From Uloborus plumipes (lineage: Eukaryota > Arthropoda > Arachnida > Araneae > Uloboridae), in the NCBI GenBank assembly GCA_038373865.1, contig JAXGGA010001082.1, positions 1-64,000 on the forward strand: 64,000 nt of DNA. The letters run 5' to 3'. The notes beneath the pieces are model-generated. The model was not told where the DNA came from, did not search any database, and saw nothing but the letters and a program-made list of their open reading frames with translations. Made by a program: the position numbers and the translations under genes. Below are positions 44,542 to 57,000 of the stretch, piece by piece (position 1 is the first letter of the stretch; each line of letters starts with the position of its first letter).

Positions 44542-44548
44542 TACTATA

Positions 44549-44797
44549 CTGCCGTGCTAAGCGCAAAAGTGGTATCTGCACTTGAGCTGAAACTGAGATA
44601 TTACTCTTTAAAGTTTTACTCCACCACGTATTTGATTCAGATGAAACTTTTTCGGAATTTTTTCAAAAAATATTTCCCGTTCTCAAATGACCATATACTT
44701 TTGTATTTAAGTAAGATATGTTACACAGAGCCACCTGGTGGCGATAACTTAATTTTATTAAAAAGTGCAGATACGACATTTGTACTTAGCACGGCAG
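44549..44797. mobile_element. CTGCCGTGCTAAG MITE, intact copy
   Basis: The 249-bp uninterrupted copy has ends CTGCCGTGCTAAGCGCAAAA and (complemented) CTGCCGTGCTAAGTACAAAT and TA on both sides. It serves as the reference for the interrupted copies at 10394 and 40507. Its left TA is the same TA that closes the Tigger-like element. Confidence 0.85.
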
Positions 44798-45208
44798 TAT
44801 ACCCTTTTTCCGCATTCTAACCGACCACCAAGTGGCCCTAAAGAGTTGAAGCTCGACTGTGACATTGTTTATTTCTTTCTCTAGAGTTCAGAGAAAAAGG
44901 AAATTGATACGGCGCTTTACCTTCTTGCGCCTGAAAGTGGCACTTCATATTTGATGAGTCCCTAGGCATAAAATTGAGAAACATAAATTGGGCAAAATAC
45001 GAAAAAGAAGAAAAACTAGGAACTACGAAATGCCCTAGTTCCATGTTTAATCTGAAAATACGAAGTCTTCACCATTTTTAATACGCTTTTATTAGTTTCA
45101 CATGTGGGTTTGTTTGTTTGTATGTTTGTATGTAGTATGTATGTAGCTCTAAATAAAAGAAAAACTGCACCTTCTTTACAAATATAACTAACAGTATTAC
45201 ATTTAATA

Positions 45209-46351
45209 TAATCCAGTCACATTAATGTGACCACCACGTACTTTCGACGTCGACGTCAAATTACCAATCACAAAAGGCAATTGATAGCACAATGCAGTTG
45301 AGGGTGTATAAAGGGTGTGTGAGGGCCTTGGAAACTACTTCTATCATTGGCGTAATGCAAAAACGGAGCGATTTATTTGACGACCAAAAGGGCATAATCA
45401 TTGGCTTTCGGGGCAAGGTTGGAAGCATTTCCAAAATAGCTGAGTTTTTGAACTGTTCGCTTGCCATCGTGGTAAAAGTGTACCGTGCATGGCACAATGG
45501 AACTGTCAAAAATCAGCGACGTGGAAAATGTGGTACACCAGGAGCCATAGATGACAGAGGCGAACGAAGGCTGTGGAGATGCGTTCGGGTTGATAGACGG
45601 GCTACCGTTGAGCAACTGACCACCCAGATGAACCAAAGGGTTACCAACATCATCTCCCAAACTACTATTTAGCGGACGTTGCTGCGTCTGGGCTCCCGAA
45701 GCACAAGACTGGTTCATGCAGCTATGCTGACTACTGTCCATCGACGAGGAACCTTTAATTTGCACGCCAGTACCGCAGCTGGACGTTTATGGAGTGACAA
45801 CAGGTAGTATTTACTGATGAATCACGTTTTATGCTCCGTCGGGCACATGGAAGTTGTCGTATAAGGCGTGAAACCTCTGAAGCCAAACACCCTCAACCAT
45901 TACCGGAACGGCCCAAACTGGAGACGAGAGCATTATGGGCTGGGGAATGTTTTCCTGACATTCTCTGGACTCACTCATCATTGTGGAAGGCACGATGAAT
46001 TCATACAAATACGCATCTGCCTGCGAAGTGCCATACAGCTGCCAGTGTACGTGCGTGGTTCGAAGAGCACCAGAGTGAGTTTACCGTTCTTCCCTGGCCA
46101 GCAAACTCTCCTGATTCAAACAGAATCGAGAATATGTAGGACCATCTCGATCGGGTTATTTGTTCCATCGATCCTCATCTGCGTAATCTAGCCCAGCTGG
46201 CCACAGCATTAGAGTCAGTATGGCTCAAACTACCAATGAACACCTTCAGGGCCCTAAATAAATCTCTTCCTGCACATTTCGCGGCAGTCCGCTCTGCGAA
46301 AGGTGGTTTTTCAGTCTTTTGACAGGTGGTCACATTAATGTGACTGGACTG
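45209..46351 (+). mobile_element. Tc1-like transposon, decayed
   Basis: Inverted ends with a 24-bp identical core TCCAGTCACATTAATGTGAC (45212-45235 and 46325-46348) bound 1.14 kb. A broken transposase lies inside on the plus strand. The family is distinct from the one at 22327 by TIR sequence and protein. Confidence 0.85.
45355..46322 (+). pseudogene. Tc1-like transposase pseudogene
   Basis: The N-terminal helix-turn-helix region is readable (KGIIIGFRGKVGSISKIAEF, then AWHNGT). Then frames break. VFTDESRF with the first catalytic Asp (45816-45818), the ending LPWPANSPDSNRIEN with the third catalytic Glu, and the C-terminal FRALNKSLPAHFAAV are each visible in different frames. A TAG replaces the conserved Trp after the Glu motif, and the region of the second Asp appears deleted. 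It cannot make an active enzyme. Confidence 0.85.
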
Positions 46352-46736
46352 TGTATTGTTAATACTGAAGGCTAAACTGTATTACATATTGATGTGTTTC
46401 AGTTGTTTGTCTGTAACTCTGAAAATAAGATAAAATTCCGTTCTTTCCAAATATAAAAGTAATATACTTGATAATATTATTAATACTAAAAGGCTGAACT
46501 ATATTACATGTTGATGTATTGCAAGTGCATGTTGACTTAGCGGATATTCAATAGCTTTGAAAATCAGAGGGCAATCAGAGTATCATGAAATATATTTTGA
46601 TTAACTCTAAAAGTGTATTTTTTAGCTTTTTTAAACTATAATATGATTATTTTAGGAAAATTTCTGACCATATGGCTCCGAATTTGCAACGATCGTTCGT
46701 AATACCGTTACAGATCATTGTTTTCGATTCGTGGTA
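46352..46736. other. AT-rich DNA
   Basis: The phrase GCTGAACTATATTACATGTTGATG near 46492 repeats one at 46371 (tandem-like, about 120 bp apart). No gene. Confidence 0.45.
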
Positions 46737-47404
46737 TCCATATTAAAGAAACGGAATATAGTATATGTATGTGTGTATGTTCCCTATACAAATCCACAGT
46801 TTACGTCGGATCTCGACGAAATTTGGCATTGAAGGTACTTGGTCTCTGCGAAGTGTAGTGTGTGTGTGTGTGTGTGCGGGGGGGGGGGGGGGGGTTCGAA
46901 CGCGAAAAAAATGCGAAATCTTTCGAACTTTAACTTTAGGACCCGAAAATGGCTCAGAAAAGATCTGCTAACCGGAATAGTTCTCGGCTCTTCTCGTTTC
47001 TGATCTCATTGGAAAGTTAGCGAAAAATAGCTTTTAAGGGGATTTATTTCCGAAGGTTTTGAATACTCCTAACCACTAACTTCACCCAGAAAAGATATGG
47101 GTGTTTTTAAGTTTGTAAAAATCAATTTTTAGTTGGATTTATAAATATCGTCTGCACGAGCGCGAAAGAAATCATTGATAAGAAAAAGGTGTCGTCATTT
47201 TTTTTTCTTGAATATAAACAAATTAAATTGTTGCTTTTCCTTTTTGGCTTTTCCTGTCACGGAGGATTTAAAACTGTTTGCCAGTTGACTAACTTTTCGT
47301 ATTGCGTACCAGCAAAATATGGATTTCAATCTAATCGAGACTTTTAGACACGCGTCACTTGACAGAACTTTTATTCTTAGGGCAGAGTCGGGCCACGCAG
47401 CTAG
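46737..47404 (+). mobile_element. Helitron-like non-autonomous candidate
   Basis: It starts A|TCCATATTAAAGAAACGG, has the arthropod Helitron-like phrase TATGTTCCCTATAC...CGACGAAATTTGGCATTG soon after, and ends GGGCCACGCAGCTAG followed by T. A (GT)n-(G)n tract lies at 46857-46893. A clear 3' hairpin is weak, so the assignment is tentative. Confidence 0.45.
46857..46893. repeat. (GT)n followed by poly(G)
   Basis: About 9 GT units run into about 16 G residues. Confidence 0.9.
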
Positions 47405-48877
47405 TAGATCATAAAAGCGTGTCACATGGTAAAAAAATATGATTCCAAGTTATCAGTAGAAGATCAGCACTTCCAATATTTCTTCAGGGTTTTAGTTGTT
47501 TTTAATTCCAGATGTCAAGAGTTGTTCGTTTTCAAAAGAGCACTTGACACTAGTTTACTTAAAATAAAAAACTTTATTTACACTATGTACATTTGTCAAG
47601 AATGGCTAATTTTGGCACGTCAGGAATGCTCAAGACAAATCGTTGACCAAGTGCATGATCAAGTTCAAGTTTTCATGGTTAACAAAGTCATGACTTCCAG
47701 CCTATTTAAATACAACGTCTACTTCCGGGGAATACTGCTAAACGAAAACTTCAAACATATAAAAGCTTAACTAAGACGAGAAAAGATATGCAAATTATGA
47801 ACTTAAATATTCAACACGTGGATCAGGGGCTTTTTGGAGCTACATATGATCCGCGGTCCATAGGTTGGGCACCACGGTCATGTCGGCTAAAATGGACATT
47901 AACTATTACTATAATTTGCAGTTATTTTCAGTATAGAAAAAAAAATCGGTTGTATATTAATCAATCATAAGACATTGTGGCAATAAATAAATTAACGCGA
48001 AAAATCGAAGAATTTTTAAACAAATTTTTCCTGTCGTTTAGGGACATCAAAAGCTAACTAATTAATTGTAATAAAAAAGAAAACAGCTTATTTTATTTTT
48101 GTGAAACGTTTAAAAAGAAAACATAGTTTAAACCTAGTATTTCAGTTTCTATTTTAGTTAATTAGGTGTATGAGATATTTTCCCTACCTTTCAGAACCTC
48201 CCCCCCCAAAAAAAAGCAACGCATATTTTTTTTTTTTGTGCAACATAGGAAGGAAGTTAAACCTGAACTGAAGAAAAATAAAAGTTTTTTTTTAAATTTT
48301 ATTAATACTTTCACAATTATGTTGAGAATCAAGAAAAAAGCTACCCACGAATGATAATACGTGCAGTAGATAGTTTTTTCCCCCTCTAAGCACTTATGAG
48401 TATTAAGGAGACTTTTTTCCCTTATGCAAAAAATCTAATATTTGCTTTTATCCATCATACTTTTTTTTTCAATTTACAAAAAAGCTGCTTCTTTGGATTA
48501 AAGCATGAAATATTTTTTATAAGTAAATACAATTTGTCTTTTTAATGATAACAAAAAATGATTAAACTTGATCAAAACTTTATTTACCTTTGAAATCAAA
48601 CCAACACCCTTGAAGGGTATTAGTATTATTCAATATTTAGCTTAGGTTTATGTATTTTTGTCCACTAAAACTGTTTAAAATTATGAGCATATTTTGGGTT
48701 AAAATATTTGAAAAAGGCAGAAAAAAGAGGAAGTTATTTTTAAAAACATATTTCTTATCCTAAAGTAAAGATAAATTTGTATTCAGGGTTACGGTTTAAA
48801 ATTAATGCAAGATTACTTCGTTTCATGCTAGAATTTTATACACAAACTGATGCAGCTTGGCATTGCATGTGGAGGTA
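47405..48877. other. Unassigned AT-rich DNA with a possible hAT terminus
   Basis: The block TCCATAGGTTGGGCACCACGG near 47857-47877 resembles a hAT (Charlie-type) terminus in reverse, but its partner is not identified. Remaining ORFs lack domains. Confidence 0.4.
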
Positions 48878-49712
48878 TGGGTCATTCCGACGAAAATGGT
48901 ACAAATCATGTCCGAGACATTAGAATTTTTTAAAATCAATTTTGATAACTACCACCCATTAAGTGTATTTTTTATTGGTTCTACATTTAATTTTGTGCCG
49001 TCAAGTATCAATCGATTAGGTATAATCCATTTAGAAATGACACACAAAAAAAAATATCTTTGTCAGAAAAGGGAGAAAATGACGTGTCCCAGCTTCAAAT
49101 TGCTAGACTTTTAAATGTGATTTAAAATTAAACTGAAGTGTAACAACAAAATAAATGACACTGCACTGCACAAAAGATGCTTCTGACACCAATTCTGCAG
49201 ATTATTACGCAAATGAAAAAAAAAATCCCCAAAAAACACTATTATTTATCCCTAGATTTTCAATGTTTCGAATTGTCCACTTTGTTATATGCCTTTTGGG
49301 AATAAAATAAACAATATTGCATTCAATCTGGTATATTTTTTAAAAAATATAGGTAGTAAAACTGCTGTGATTAGCTTGCTACATTAAATTATGTAGTCAA
49401 CAACCAGGGTGAGCCTCATTCTTTTCTTATGATAGTCAATTTGAACTGTTGGATGTCCACTCTGTTAGAGCCGATTTCATGATGAAAAAAAAAAATGATT
49501 TTTTCTTGAAATTGCAGACAGATTTACAATTTTAGGCTGTTTTTTCCACTTCATGCTTGTTCTGGGATTCTAACTTTTCTTTGTGATTATACAGATATTT
49601 TTAAAGGCTTATTTGTCCACTCTGTTATATGTCCACTCTGTTAAACAAAGTGATCAAAATATTTAAAATCCTATCATAAATGAGTCATGTACTAGTTATT
49701 TACACTTCATTA

Positions 49713-51056
49713 GTGGAAACTGGGGACGGTTGTGACACGGGCGGTTGTGACAGTCGTCATATTAGCTAAACCATAATTAATACCTGGTTGAAGCAAAGAG
49801 AGAGAGAGAGAGAGAGATAGTATCAGCATGTTTGTCTGAATGTGCGTCAAAGCATTGCGGTAGCCATCGAGCGACATTAACGCTAGCAGAGGAGTTGGTT
49901 ACTTTTTAACAGTCAAAAGTAAGTTTTTTTGTTCGATTTCTTTTAGTAATTCCTGCTGAATGGGTACAAGTGGAGAAATGAAAGTTTTCCTCCGTAAGTA
50001 GTGAACCTTAATAGTGAAATAGCAGTGATTACTTTTTATGTAGGCTATTTTGTATTGCCATGGCGATTGCTGTTTTCAAAAGTAGTGGGTTGGGGTCGGT
50101 TTTGACAAATTGCGTGGGGACGGTTGTGACACGAGTAAAACATGTTTTTATCATATTTGATAGCCATAATACGCTTGAAGAAGACAGAAATGGGGCAGTG
50201 TGACCTGATGAAATATAAAGAAGCTTATAACGAAGTGAAACTTTTTTTTCTTTCTGACAGCTTTGGAAATGCAACGTTAATCTTTATAAACAAAGTCTTT
50301 GCTACGAAACATTCATTCGTAAACGCGATGGAGCCGGCCGGCGCTGTCACAATGAAAACAACGTGTGCATAGGTTATATTTCTCATAATAAAGTGCTTTT
50401 GAGCTTACATATAAGCTGACAGCTGACATGAGAGTAAAATGGCTACTGAGAAATGGTTTTGTTCATTTATGAATTGAACTTTTTCACGTCTGTTCGTGTA
50501 GCTCATGCAACTAGCCTTTCAAGAGTAACAAGCTTCAATAAAGCAAATAAATGTGGAATCTTTCTTTGGTACTTGAGAATTGTTATGAACACACATGGCT
50601 ATGACCCACAGTATGTGCATAATGTTGTCGGAACAGACGTTACGAAATTCCAAAAACCTGATATTGTTGCAAAACTTGGTATAAGGCTACTTCAACTGAA
50701 CGAAGCACATTGTTAAGTGTTAAATTTTCCCAGATGAAGGTTATGTTGAATTACGTTTAATATTACTTGAAATTAAAAGTGATCTAGACTGCTTTGCTGT
50801 ATTTTTGAACTTGTCACAACCTGCCCCAAGCACTGTCACAACCGCCCCTGGGGTGGGGTCGGTTGTGACATTTTTTCCTTTTTTGTTTAATTTGGTCCTG
50901 TGAGTTAACTATTGTACTTAGGTAGAAAATTTTAGTATTTATAAGCTGGCAAATGTACACTTTAACATAAAAACAACTTTAAACCAGCTCACAGGCATTA
51001 CTAAGGGATCTATGGGGGAGCAAATGAAAATTTTCGCAACCGTCCCCAGTCTCCCC
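49713..51056 (+). mobile_element. pogo-related element, GGGGACGGTTGTGACA ends
   Basis: Inverted ends with ACTGGGGACGGTTG are flanked by TA (49711-49712, 51057-51058). The same word recurs internally on both strands (for example near 50111, 50815-50870). (GA)n lies at 49797-49817. A decayed pogo/Jerky-type transposase fragment (50477-50716) gives the superfamily. Confidence 0.8.
50477..50716 (+). pseudogene. pogo/Tigger-type (DDE_1) transposase fragment
   Basis: The frame reads ATSLSRVTSFNKANKCGIF, then HGYDPQYVHNVVGTDVTKF and QKPDIVAKLGI, the pattern of pogo/Tigger/Jerky transposases around the first catalytic Asp (family form N-V-D-E-T-G-V-T-x-V-Q-K-P). Here the D-E pair is replaced by V-G, so the active site is lost. 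The reading stops at the TAA after EAHC. The remainder of the gene is missing. Confidence 0.7.
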
Positions 51057-51135
51057 TATACAGAAATAAATGGAAACTCAATAAAAAAAAATATGATTAG
51101 TTGGTGGAAATTATTTAAATTGATAGTCTTAAGTA

Positions 51136-51363
51136 CCGTAAAGTCGGGTTACATGGACCCTAGGGGGTTACTTGAGCCCATTACAGTAAAATGATAAAAT
51201 TTTGGTTTGGTACTTACTAGTTGAAGACTTGCACGTAGTTCCTCGTTTCTCCGCTAGGTAGAAGCACTCTGCAGTCTCTAACGCTAGTACCAAGCCCATA
51301 TTTTATCATTTTACTGTGGGCTCAAGTAACCCCCTTGTGGGTCCAAGTAACCCGACTTTACGG
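51136..51363. mobile_element. MITE CCGTAAAGTCGGGTTAC
   Basis: The 228-bp element has inverted ends CCGTAAAGTCGGGTTACATG and complement, flanked by TA. The phrase AAGTAACCC occurs several times. Its terminus is a variant of the one at 19968-21263. Non-coding. Confidence 0.85.
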
Positions 51364-51412
51364 TAAAGAGTTTCAGACATGATTTGTACCATTTTCGTCG
51401 GAATGACCCGTA

Positions 51413-51854
51413 TGCAATCACATGACCGTACTCACAACCATCTTACTCTTCTACATAAATAAGAAATTTTTTTGTTGAAAATTCCCTTTAGAGTAAAAAA
51501 TTCAATCCTTAGAAATTTTTCATTAGAATTAATAAACCCCTCACTCTTCCCAGGGCCGTCCGGTTTCAAGGTGGGCTTGTCAATTTGGTTGCATCCAAAA
51601 AACTTTCCCCCATAAAACTTACACTACTCTAAATCCTAACTAGGCCCCTAGTTTCCGAATAGGCTGACATGGCCTCTCTGCTGCCCCGCCTCTTTTACCA
51701 ACAAAGTTACCATTGTTGAAATTATCATAACAGACAGCGAGAATGTTTATTCTTTATAGAACAGCCCTAGTAAGATACAAGTAAAATTTCTGTAGAAATG
51801 AAAATAAATAAATAAATAAAATAAGGAGTCTTCTAAGTAAAACAAAGTATAACG
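51413..51854. other. Unassigned DNA
   Basis: No gene or clear terminus; AAATAAAT simple repeat near 51803-51822. Confidence 0.5.
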
Positions 51855-51856
51855 TA

Positions 51857-52553
51857 GGGTAGACCGAGGCACGTTTACGCGGATTTTTGTCAGTGAATTT
51901 TTCAGTTTTTATGTTTCATTTTAGGAAATTTTCGACGGCATGTTCTTGTAAAGCAGTTAATAACTTTTAAGTTTGTGCATTCGGTTTTCCCCCTGTTTGA
52001 AGCCTTAAGCGTCAAAAAAATAATTTTTAGATCAAAGTCTGCTGCGTAAGCCTTCCCCGCGTCCGGGGACACGTTTGCGCAACAATCAGGGTACGTTTAC
52101 GTACGTTTAGCGGTACCAAGGGGTGAGAGAAATGAATAATGAATAAAAACTAAATGTTTATTCATAACTTGAACATAGAAATTTCTATTGCCCCGTTTTT
52201 AATGCGTAAACTTGCCCCGTCCCCTTGTTTGGATTTATTTCAAAAGTGCGACGCAATTTAATAATATTTTTATCATGCGAGTGCTGTTCCTAAACAAGGA
52301 TTAAGTGCTAATATAATATATTTGTTTATTTTTTCTAAGCATTTTTAGTTTACAATAAGCTTCAATAAGTTCAACCCAAAATTTACTCAAGTTGGCAGAA
52401 TACAGGTTATCCTCTCCAATTGCTATACCAAAACTCGGCGGAAGCTGTGAGAGCACTTTCTAGGGATCTTCATGGATCTACCATGATTAGTGACGCATCA
52501 ATTACAACACGTTTCGAAAAAAGGGCACTGCGTAAACGTGCCCCGGTCTATCT
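51857..52553. mobile_element. TA-flanked element, GTAGACCGAGGCACG ends
   Basis: Ends GGGTAGACCGAGGCACGTTT and (complemented) AGATAGACCGGGGCACGTTT are flanked by TA. Terminal words such as GGGGACACGTTTGCGC and GTACGTTTACG recur internally. Non-coding. Confidence 0.8.
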
Positions 52554-52555
52554 TA

Positions 52556-53438
52556 CACTACGAATATATAATACGGCAAAATTATTTTCTAAACTTTAAC
52601 TCATCGTCATCCTACAAACTCTACCTCAGCATATCTGTACATGATCTGTTTGAATGTATAAGAGGACTTGACTCATATGTCAAAAAAGTATAATAGACAA
52701 ATTTGTTTTTCAATAGGCAAACATTTTTTCTTCATTTTGAAACTAGGAACAAACAAGTATTTTATTTTTATTTCAAAGTTAACAGCAATAATTGTTTAAG
52801 GTTTACAAGTTTACTTTAAGTAGTCACTTATAGTTTTTAGTCAGGTCACTTACAAGTTTACTTTAAAATAAAATATCTTCAAAAAATTTTAACTCAATAA
52901 ACTCCCGATATTTTTTCGAGATTTTCTCAGCTTATATTTCCACTCTTCAACATTCTTTGAAGCTCAGCGAGGGAAATAATTTCATAAATCTATACGGTAC
53001 GATAAGATTTTTGCACTAAATTTAATTCTTCGTCAGGATTTGTTCTTTATTGGTAAAAGCAGTAGTCTTTCTAGCCGTAAAGCCAATAAGTGCCTTTTAC
53101 AGCTTAAAAGCAACATTGTTTACAAATTATTCGGTTGAAATATATTTTTGTTTGAGTGTGCATTGGACATGAAGTTTTATAAAAGGGACGAATAAAGTAG
53201 CTTGAAGCAAAATAAACTGCAATAAAAAATAATATTGGTAAAGCATGAAAATTAAACTTCGTACATTTTTTGTTTTGTTTAGTATAAATGATAGCAAATG
53301 CTTTCTCTTGTGTTTTTAGCAAAAAAAAAAAAAAAAAAAAGAAGGATGTGAAAATTCCGTTAGTATTATGCTTTGATTATTTGGAGGTGAAAAAATGAAC
53401 TCAATGTGAAAAATACTATACGATATTTTGCGTATCAG
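52556..53438. other. AT-rich DNA, no feature recognised
   Basis: An A-run is at 53321-53340. No element boundary or gene. Confidence 0.5.
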
Positions 53439-53768
53439 CACTGCAAAAAGCGAACTGTTGTTTTTACAGTATAATACTGGCAGCCAATGTTCCAATTGAA
53501 ATCTGAAAAATGCACAGTAATAAACTGTTAAATTAGTAATTTTAGTTTCTTACTGTAAAGTTGAAAATTTTACAGTTTATTGTCGTAACATTTAACTGTA
53601 TTATAGTGTAAAAACAACAGTATAATACTGGCAGCAGAGGTCTCCAGTTTAAAACTATAAAATGCACGGTAATAAACTGTTAAACTATAATTTTACAGTT
53701 TATTACTGTAAAATTAACAATTTTACCGTTCGGTACTGTAAAAATAGCAATTTACAGTTTATTCCTAC

Positions 53769-53964
53769 TGTGGGTTGGTCGTAAGGATGTAGTTGAATAT
53801 GTACTTTACAATAATAACCAGACGCCTTTTATCAGAGTAGTAAGAACGACTAAATTTATTTACAAGATTCGTATCTATCAGTATATTGTTGCTACTCGAT
53901 ACAAACAAAAGTTACTATACAAAAACTATCGTCGGTAAAGGCTTAACTAAAGTGGGACGCCACA
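53769..53964 (-). repeat. 3' LTR
   Basis: 196 bp, TGTGG...CCACA on either strand. On the element's strand it contains an AATAAA polyadenylation signal (complement at 53855-53860). Confidence 0.95.
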
Positions 53965-53978
53965 TCATTCCCCCGCCT
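53965..53978 (-). promoter_or_regulatory. Polypurine tract
   Basis: On the minus strand AGGCGGGGGAATGA lies directly before the 3' LTR, the expected site for plus-strand DNA priming during reverse transcription. Confidence 0.7.
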
Positions 53979-54007
53979 AGTGAGGTACCGAACGATAATG
54001 AAAGTTC

Positions 54008-57000
54008 TCAAAGAAAACGAGCCGGGCGTCGAATGATACGCCCGGACCTAGTTTGTAGTGGCAGCTGGTCCTCTGCGAATGTAACCTTCTGCGGAACCCT
54101 TGGAGCATGTGATTTCGATTTCTTAAGAATTGGCTGTTTCTCGGACTTGGCAGTGAAAGTTTGTGGTTGCTGTCCTTGTTGGATTGGGCTGGGTGTGAAA
54201 TCATTTTTAATAGAAGAGTTATCCAAAAAACAGGGTTTAACTCTATCTATTGAAATATTGACCGTTTTATCCTTTATTTTGACTTTGAAAATTTTATCGG
54301 TTCTGCTTAGAACTTCATATGGGCCTTGGTATGGAGGCTGAAGGCTGCGGCGAACACTATCAGTTCTTACAAAGACGTGTGAGCAGCTTTTTAAGTCTGA
54401 AAAAACGAATGGTTTTTGTTTCGAATGATTTGTGAAAGACACAGGTCTAAGGTCTTGCATCTTACTTTTCAGAGTTTTTACAAATTCAGATTGTGGTTCA
54501 CTTTCTGTATTTTCCAAGAAATCATAAGGCAAACGGATATTTTCTCCGTAAAGAAGTTCGGCTGGCGTAGAGCTCAATGTTGTGTGCCAAGTTGTGCGTA
54601 ATCCAAGCAGAATGATCGGAAGTGATTTAGTCCAGCTTTGATTTTCATGGCACATAATGGCAGCTTTTAACGTACGGTGCCAGCGTTCCACTGCCCCGTT
54701 AGCTTGAGGATGATAAGCTACTGTGCGTTGCCTTTTATACCCTATGAGCTCTGATAATTCGTAAAATAAATTTGATTCGAATTGACGTCCTTGATCGGTT
54801 ATGATAATAGTAGGAGATCCAAAACGAGCTATCCATGTTTTTACTAACGCATCTGCAACTGTTTCGGCTTCTATATCCGGTATGGGCGTTGCTTCTGGCC
54901 AACGCGAATAACGGTCGATGATAGTAAGGCAATATCGATATCCTTCTGATGTTGGCAATGGTCCTATAATGTCAAGGTTTATTTCACTGAAACGTTGATT
55001 TACTGTATGATATTGTTGATACGGACTGCGTACATGTCTGGAAATCTTTGACTTTTGGCATTTTATGCAACATTTAGCCCAATTTCTAGAGTCTTTCCTG
55101 ATAGATGGCCAAATAAACTTTGAAGAGATTAGTTTTACTGTAGATTTAATACCTGGGTGTGCCAGATCATGAACATGATGAAATACTTGTTTTCTAAAAT
55201 CAGGTGGTATGTATGGTCGTTTTGTCTCATGGGACACATCGCAGTATAAAAAGCGATCGGATCCAACAATAGGTAATTTTACTAACTGTAAAGAAGACTC
55301 TGGAGATGAGAGCATATCTTTCAGTTCGGTATCAAATTCTTGAGCTTGGGCTATTTCTTCGTAGTTAATTTGTGAACCTATTTGTAATTCCTCTACTCTT
55401 GAAAGTGTATCTGCTACGCAATTATCCTTTCCTGAAATGTGTTGGATGTCCACTGTGAATTGTGCAATGAATTCTAGATGCCTTTGCTGACGTGGAGAAG
55501 CTTTTTCCAGCTTTTGACAAAATGCGAATGTAAGTGGCTTATGGTCCGTGAATAATGTGAATTCTCGGCCCTCCAGCAAGTATCGGAAATGCTTGATGGA
55601 CGAATAAGCACTTAAGAGTTCTCTGTCGTAGGTGGAGTAATTTTGCTGTGTTGATGTTAAACGTGCCGAGAAAAATCCAATTGGCTGCCAGTGTCTGTTA
55701 CTGAACTGTTGCAGGACTCCTCCTATTGCTTTATCAGAAGCATCCACCATTAGAGCGAGTTTTGCTATCTGTGATGGATGAACAAGCGTTGCTGCTGTAC
55801 GAAGCTGCTCTTTACATGTTTCAAATGCATGTGAAGCTTCATCTGTCCACTCTATTTTTCGGTTGTCATTTTTCTTACTGTTGACTAAATAGTTGTTAAG
55901 AATTGATTGGTTATGAGCAGCATGGGGAATAAAACGTCTATAGAAATTTATCATACCTAAAAATCTTCGTAGTTGTTTCACCGTTGTCGGTCGTTCCATG
56001 TCTGTGATAGCCTTAACTCTGTCATCAGTTGGTTTGATGCCTTTGGCTGAGACGATGTGACCCAAGTACTTAATTTCTGGTTGGGCGAAAACGCATTTAC
56101 TGAGTTTAAGTGTTAGTCCATATTCGTGTAATCTTTGGAAAACCATCTCAAGATGTTGGAAGTGTTCCTTGCGATTGTGCGAAGCAATGAGAATGTCATC
56201 AATGTAAGGGAAACAAAAATCAAAACCACGAAGCACAGAGTGGATGAATCTTTGAAACGTCTGTGCAGCATTTCTAAGTCCAAACGTCATAAATGGGAAT
56301 TCATATAATCCAAATGGTGTACAGATTGCAGTTTTTTGAATATCTGACTCTTCCATGGGTAACTGATGGTATGCCCGGTGAAGGTCTAAGGTAGAAAACA
56401 TAGTACGTCCTTCCAGCTGATGAGTGAAATCATGCAGATGAGGTAAGGGGTACCGATCGGCTTGTGTAGCGGTATTTAGGGCTCGGTAATCACCACATGG
56501 TCTCCATGAACCGTCTTTCTTCTTTACTAGATGTAAGGGGCTGGACCATGAGCTATTCGAGGGGCGACAAATGCCTTGCTCAAGCATGTACTCAAATTCA
56601 GCCTTTGCAATCTTCAATTTATCGGGAGGTAATCTACGAACCTTGGAAACAACTGGTGGGCCTCTTGTGACTATTGAGTGAGTAACGTTATGTTTTATTT
56701 GAGCTCTATTTAGACTAAAATTTTCCGACGTTATACTTTTGAATTTTTCTAAAAGAATAAGAATGTCATTATCCAGATTATCGGAATCAAGTGGAGTCAA
56801 TGATGAGGACGGTCCTTTTATAATTTTAGCTGGTGCATGAAGTGAAGTTAAGGGATCGATTAAACGCTTTTGCCTAATATCCACGAGAAGACCAAAATTC
56901 CGCAGGAAGTCTGCTCCTATAATGGGTCTTGTAACATCAGCTACAATGAACTGCCAGTCAAATTTTCTCCTTAAGCCGAGATCTAATCTAAGTAATTTAG

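Larger units (their letters stand above)
41468..44546. mobile_element. Tigger-like element with long TIRs and three nested inserts
   Basis: The left end (TAGTCGGACTCTGCTAAGTT) matches the right end in inverted orientation over more than 100 bp, including GGTAATAGG and AGGTTACTTTCG near 41525-41570 and 43460-43510. Its right end is split by the TA-flanked element 43767-44541. Two further inserts, 41617-42400 and 43537-43738, are inside. A 49-T run is at 42894-42942. No transposase remains. Confidence 0.65.
48878..51410. mobile_element. TA-flanked element, TGGGTCATTCCGACG ends, with nested elements
   Basis: The left end TGGGTCATTCCGACGAAAAT matches the complemented right end over about 35 bp, flanked by TA (48876-48877, 51411-51412). 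The phrase GTCCACTCTGTTA recurs at about 49455, 49615 and 49629. The element at 49713-51056 and the MITE at 51136-51363 are nested inside. Confidence 0.8.

Noticed and set aside
45868..46191. 107-codon ORF as an independent gene
   Set aside because: It is an out-of-frame reading of the broken Tc1-like transposase.
49797..49817. (GA)n tract as a regulatory GAGA element
   Set aside because: It is a simple repeat inside a transposon, with no gene nearby to regulate.
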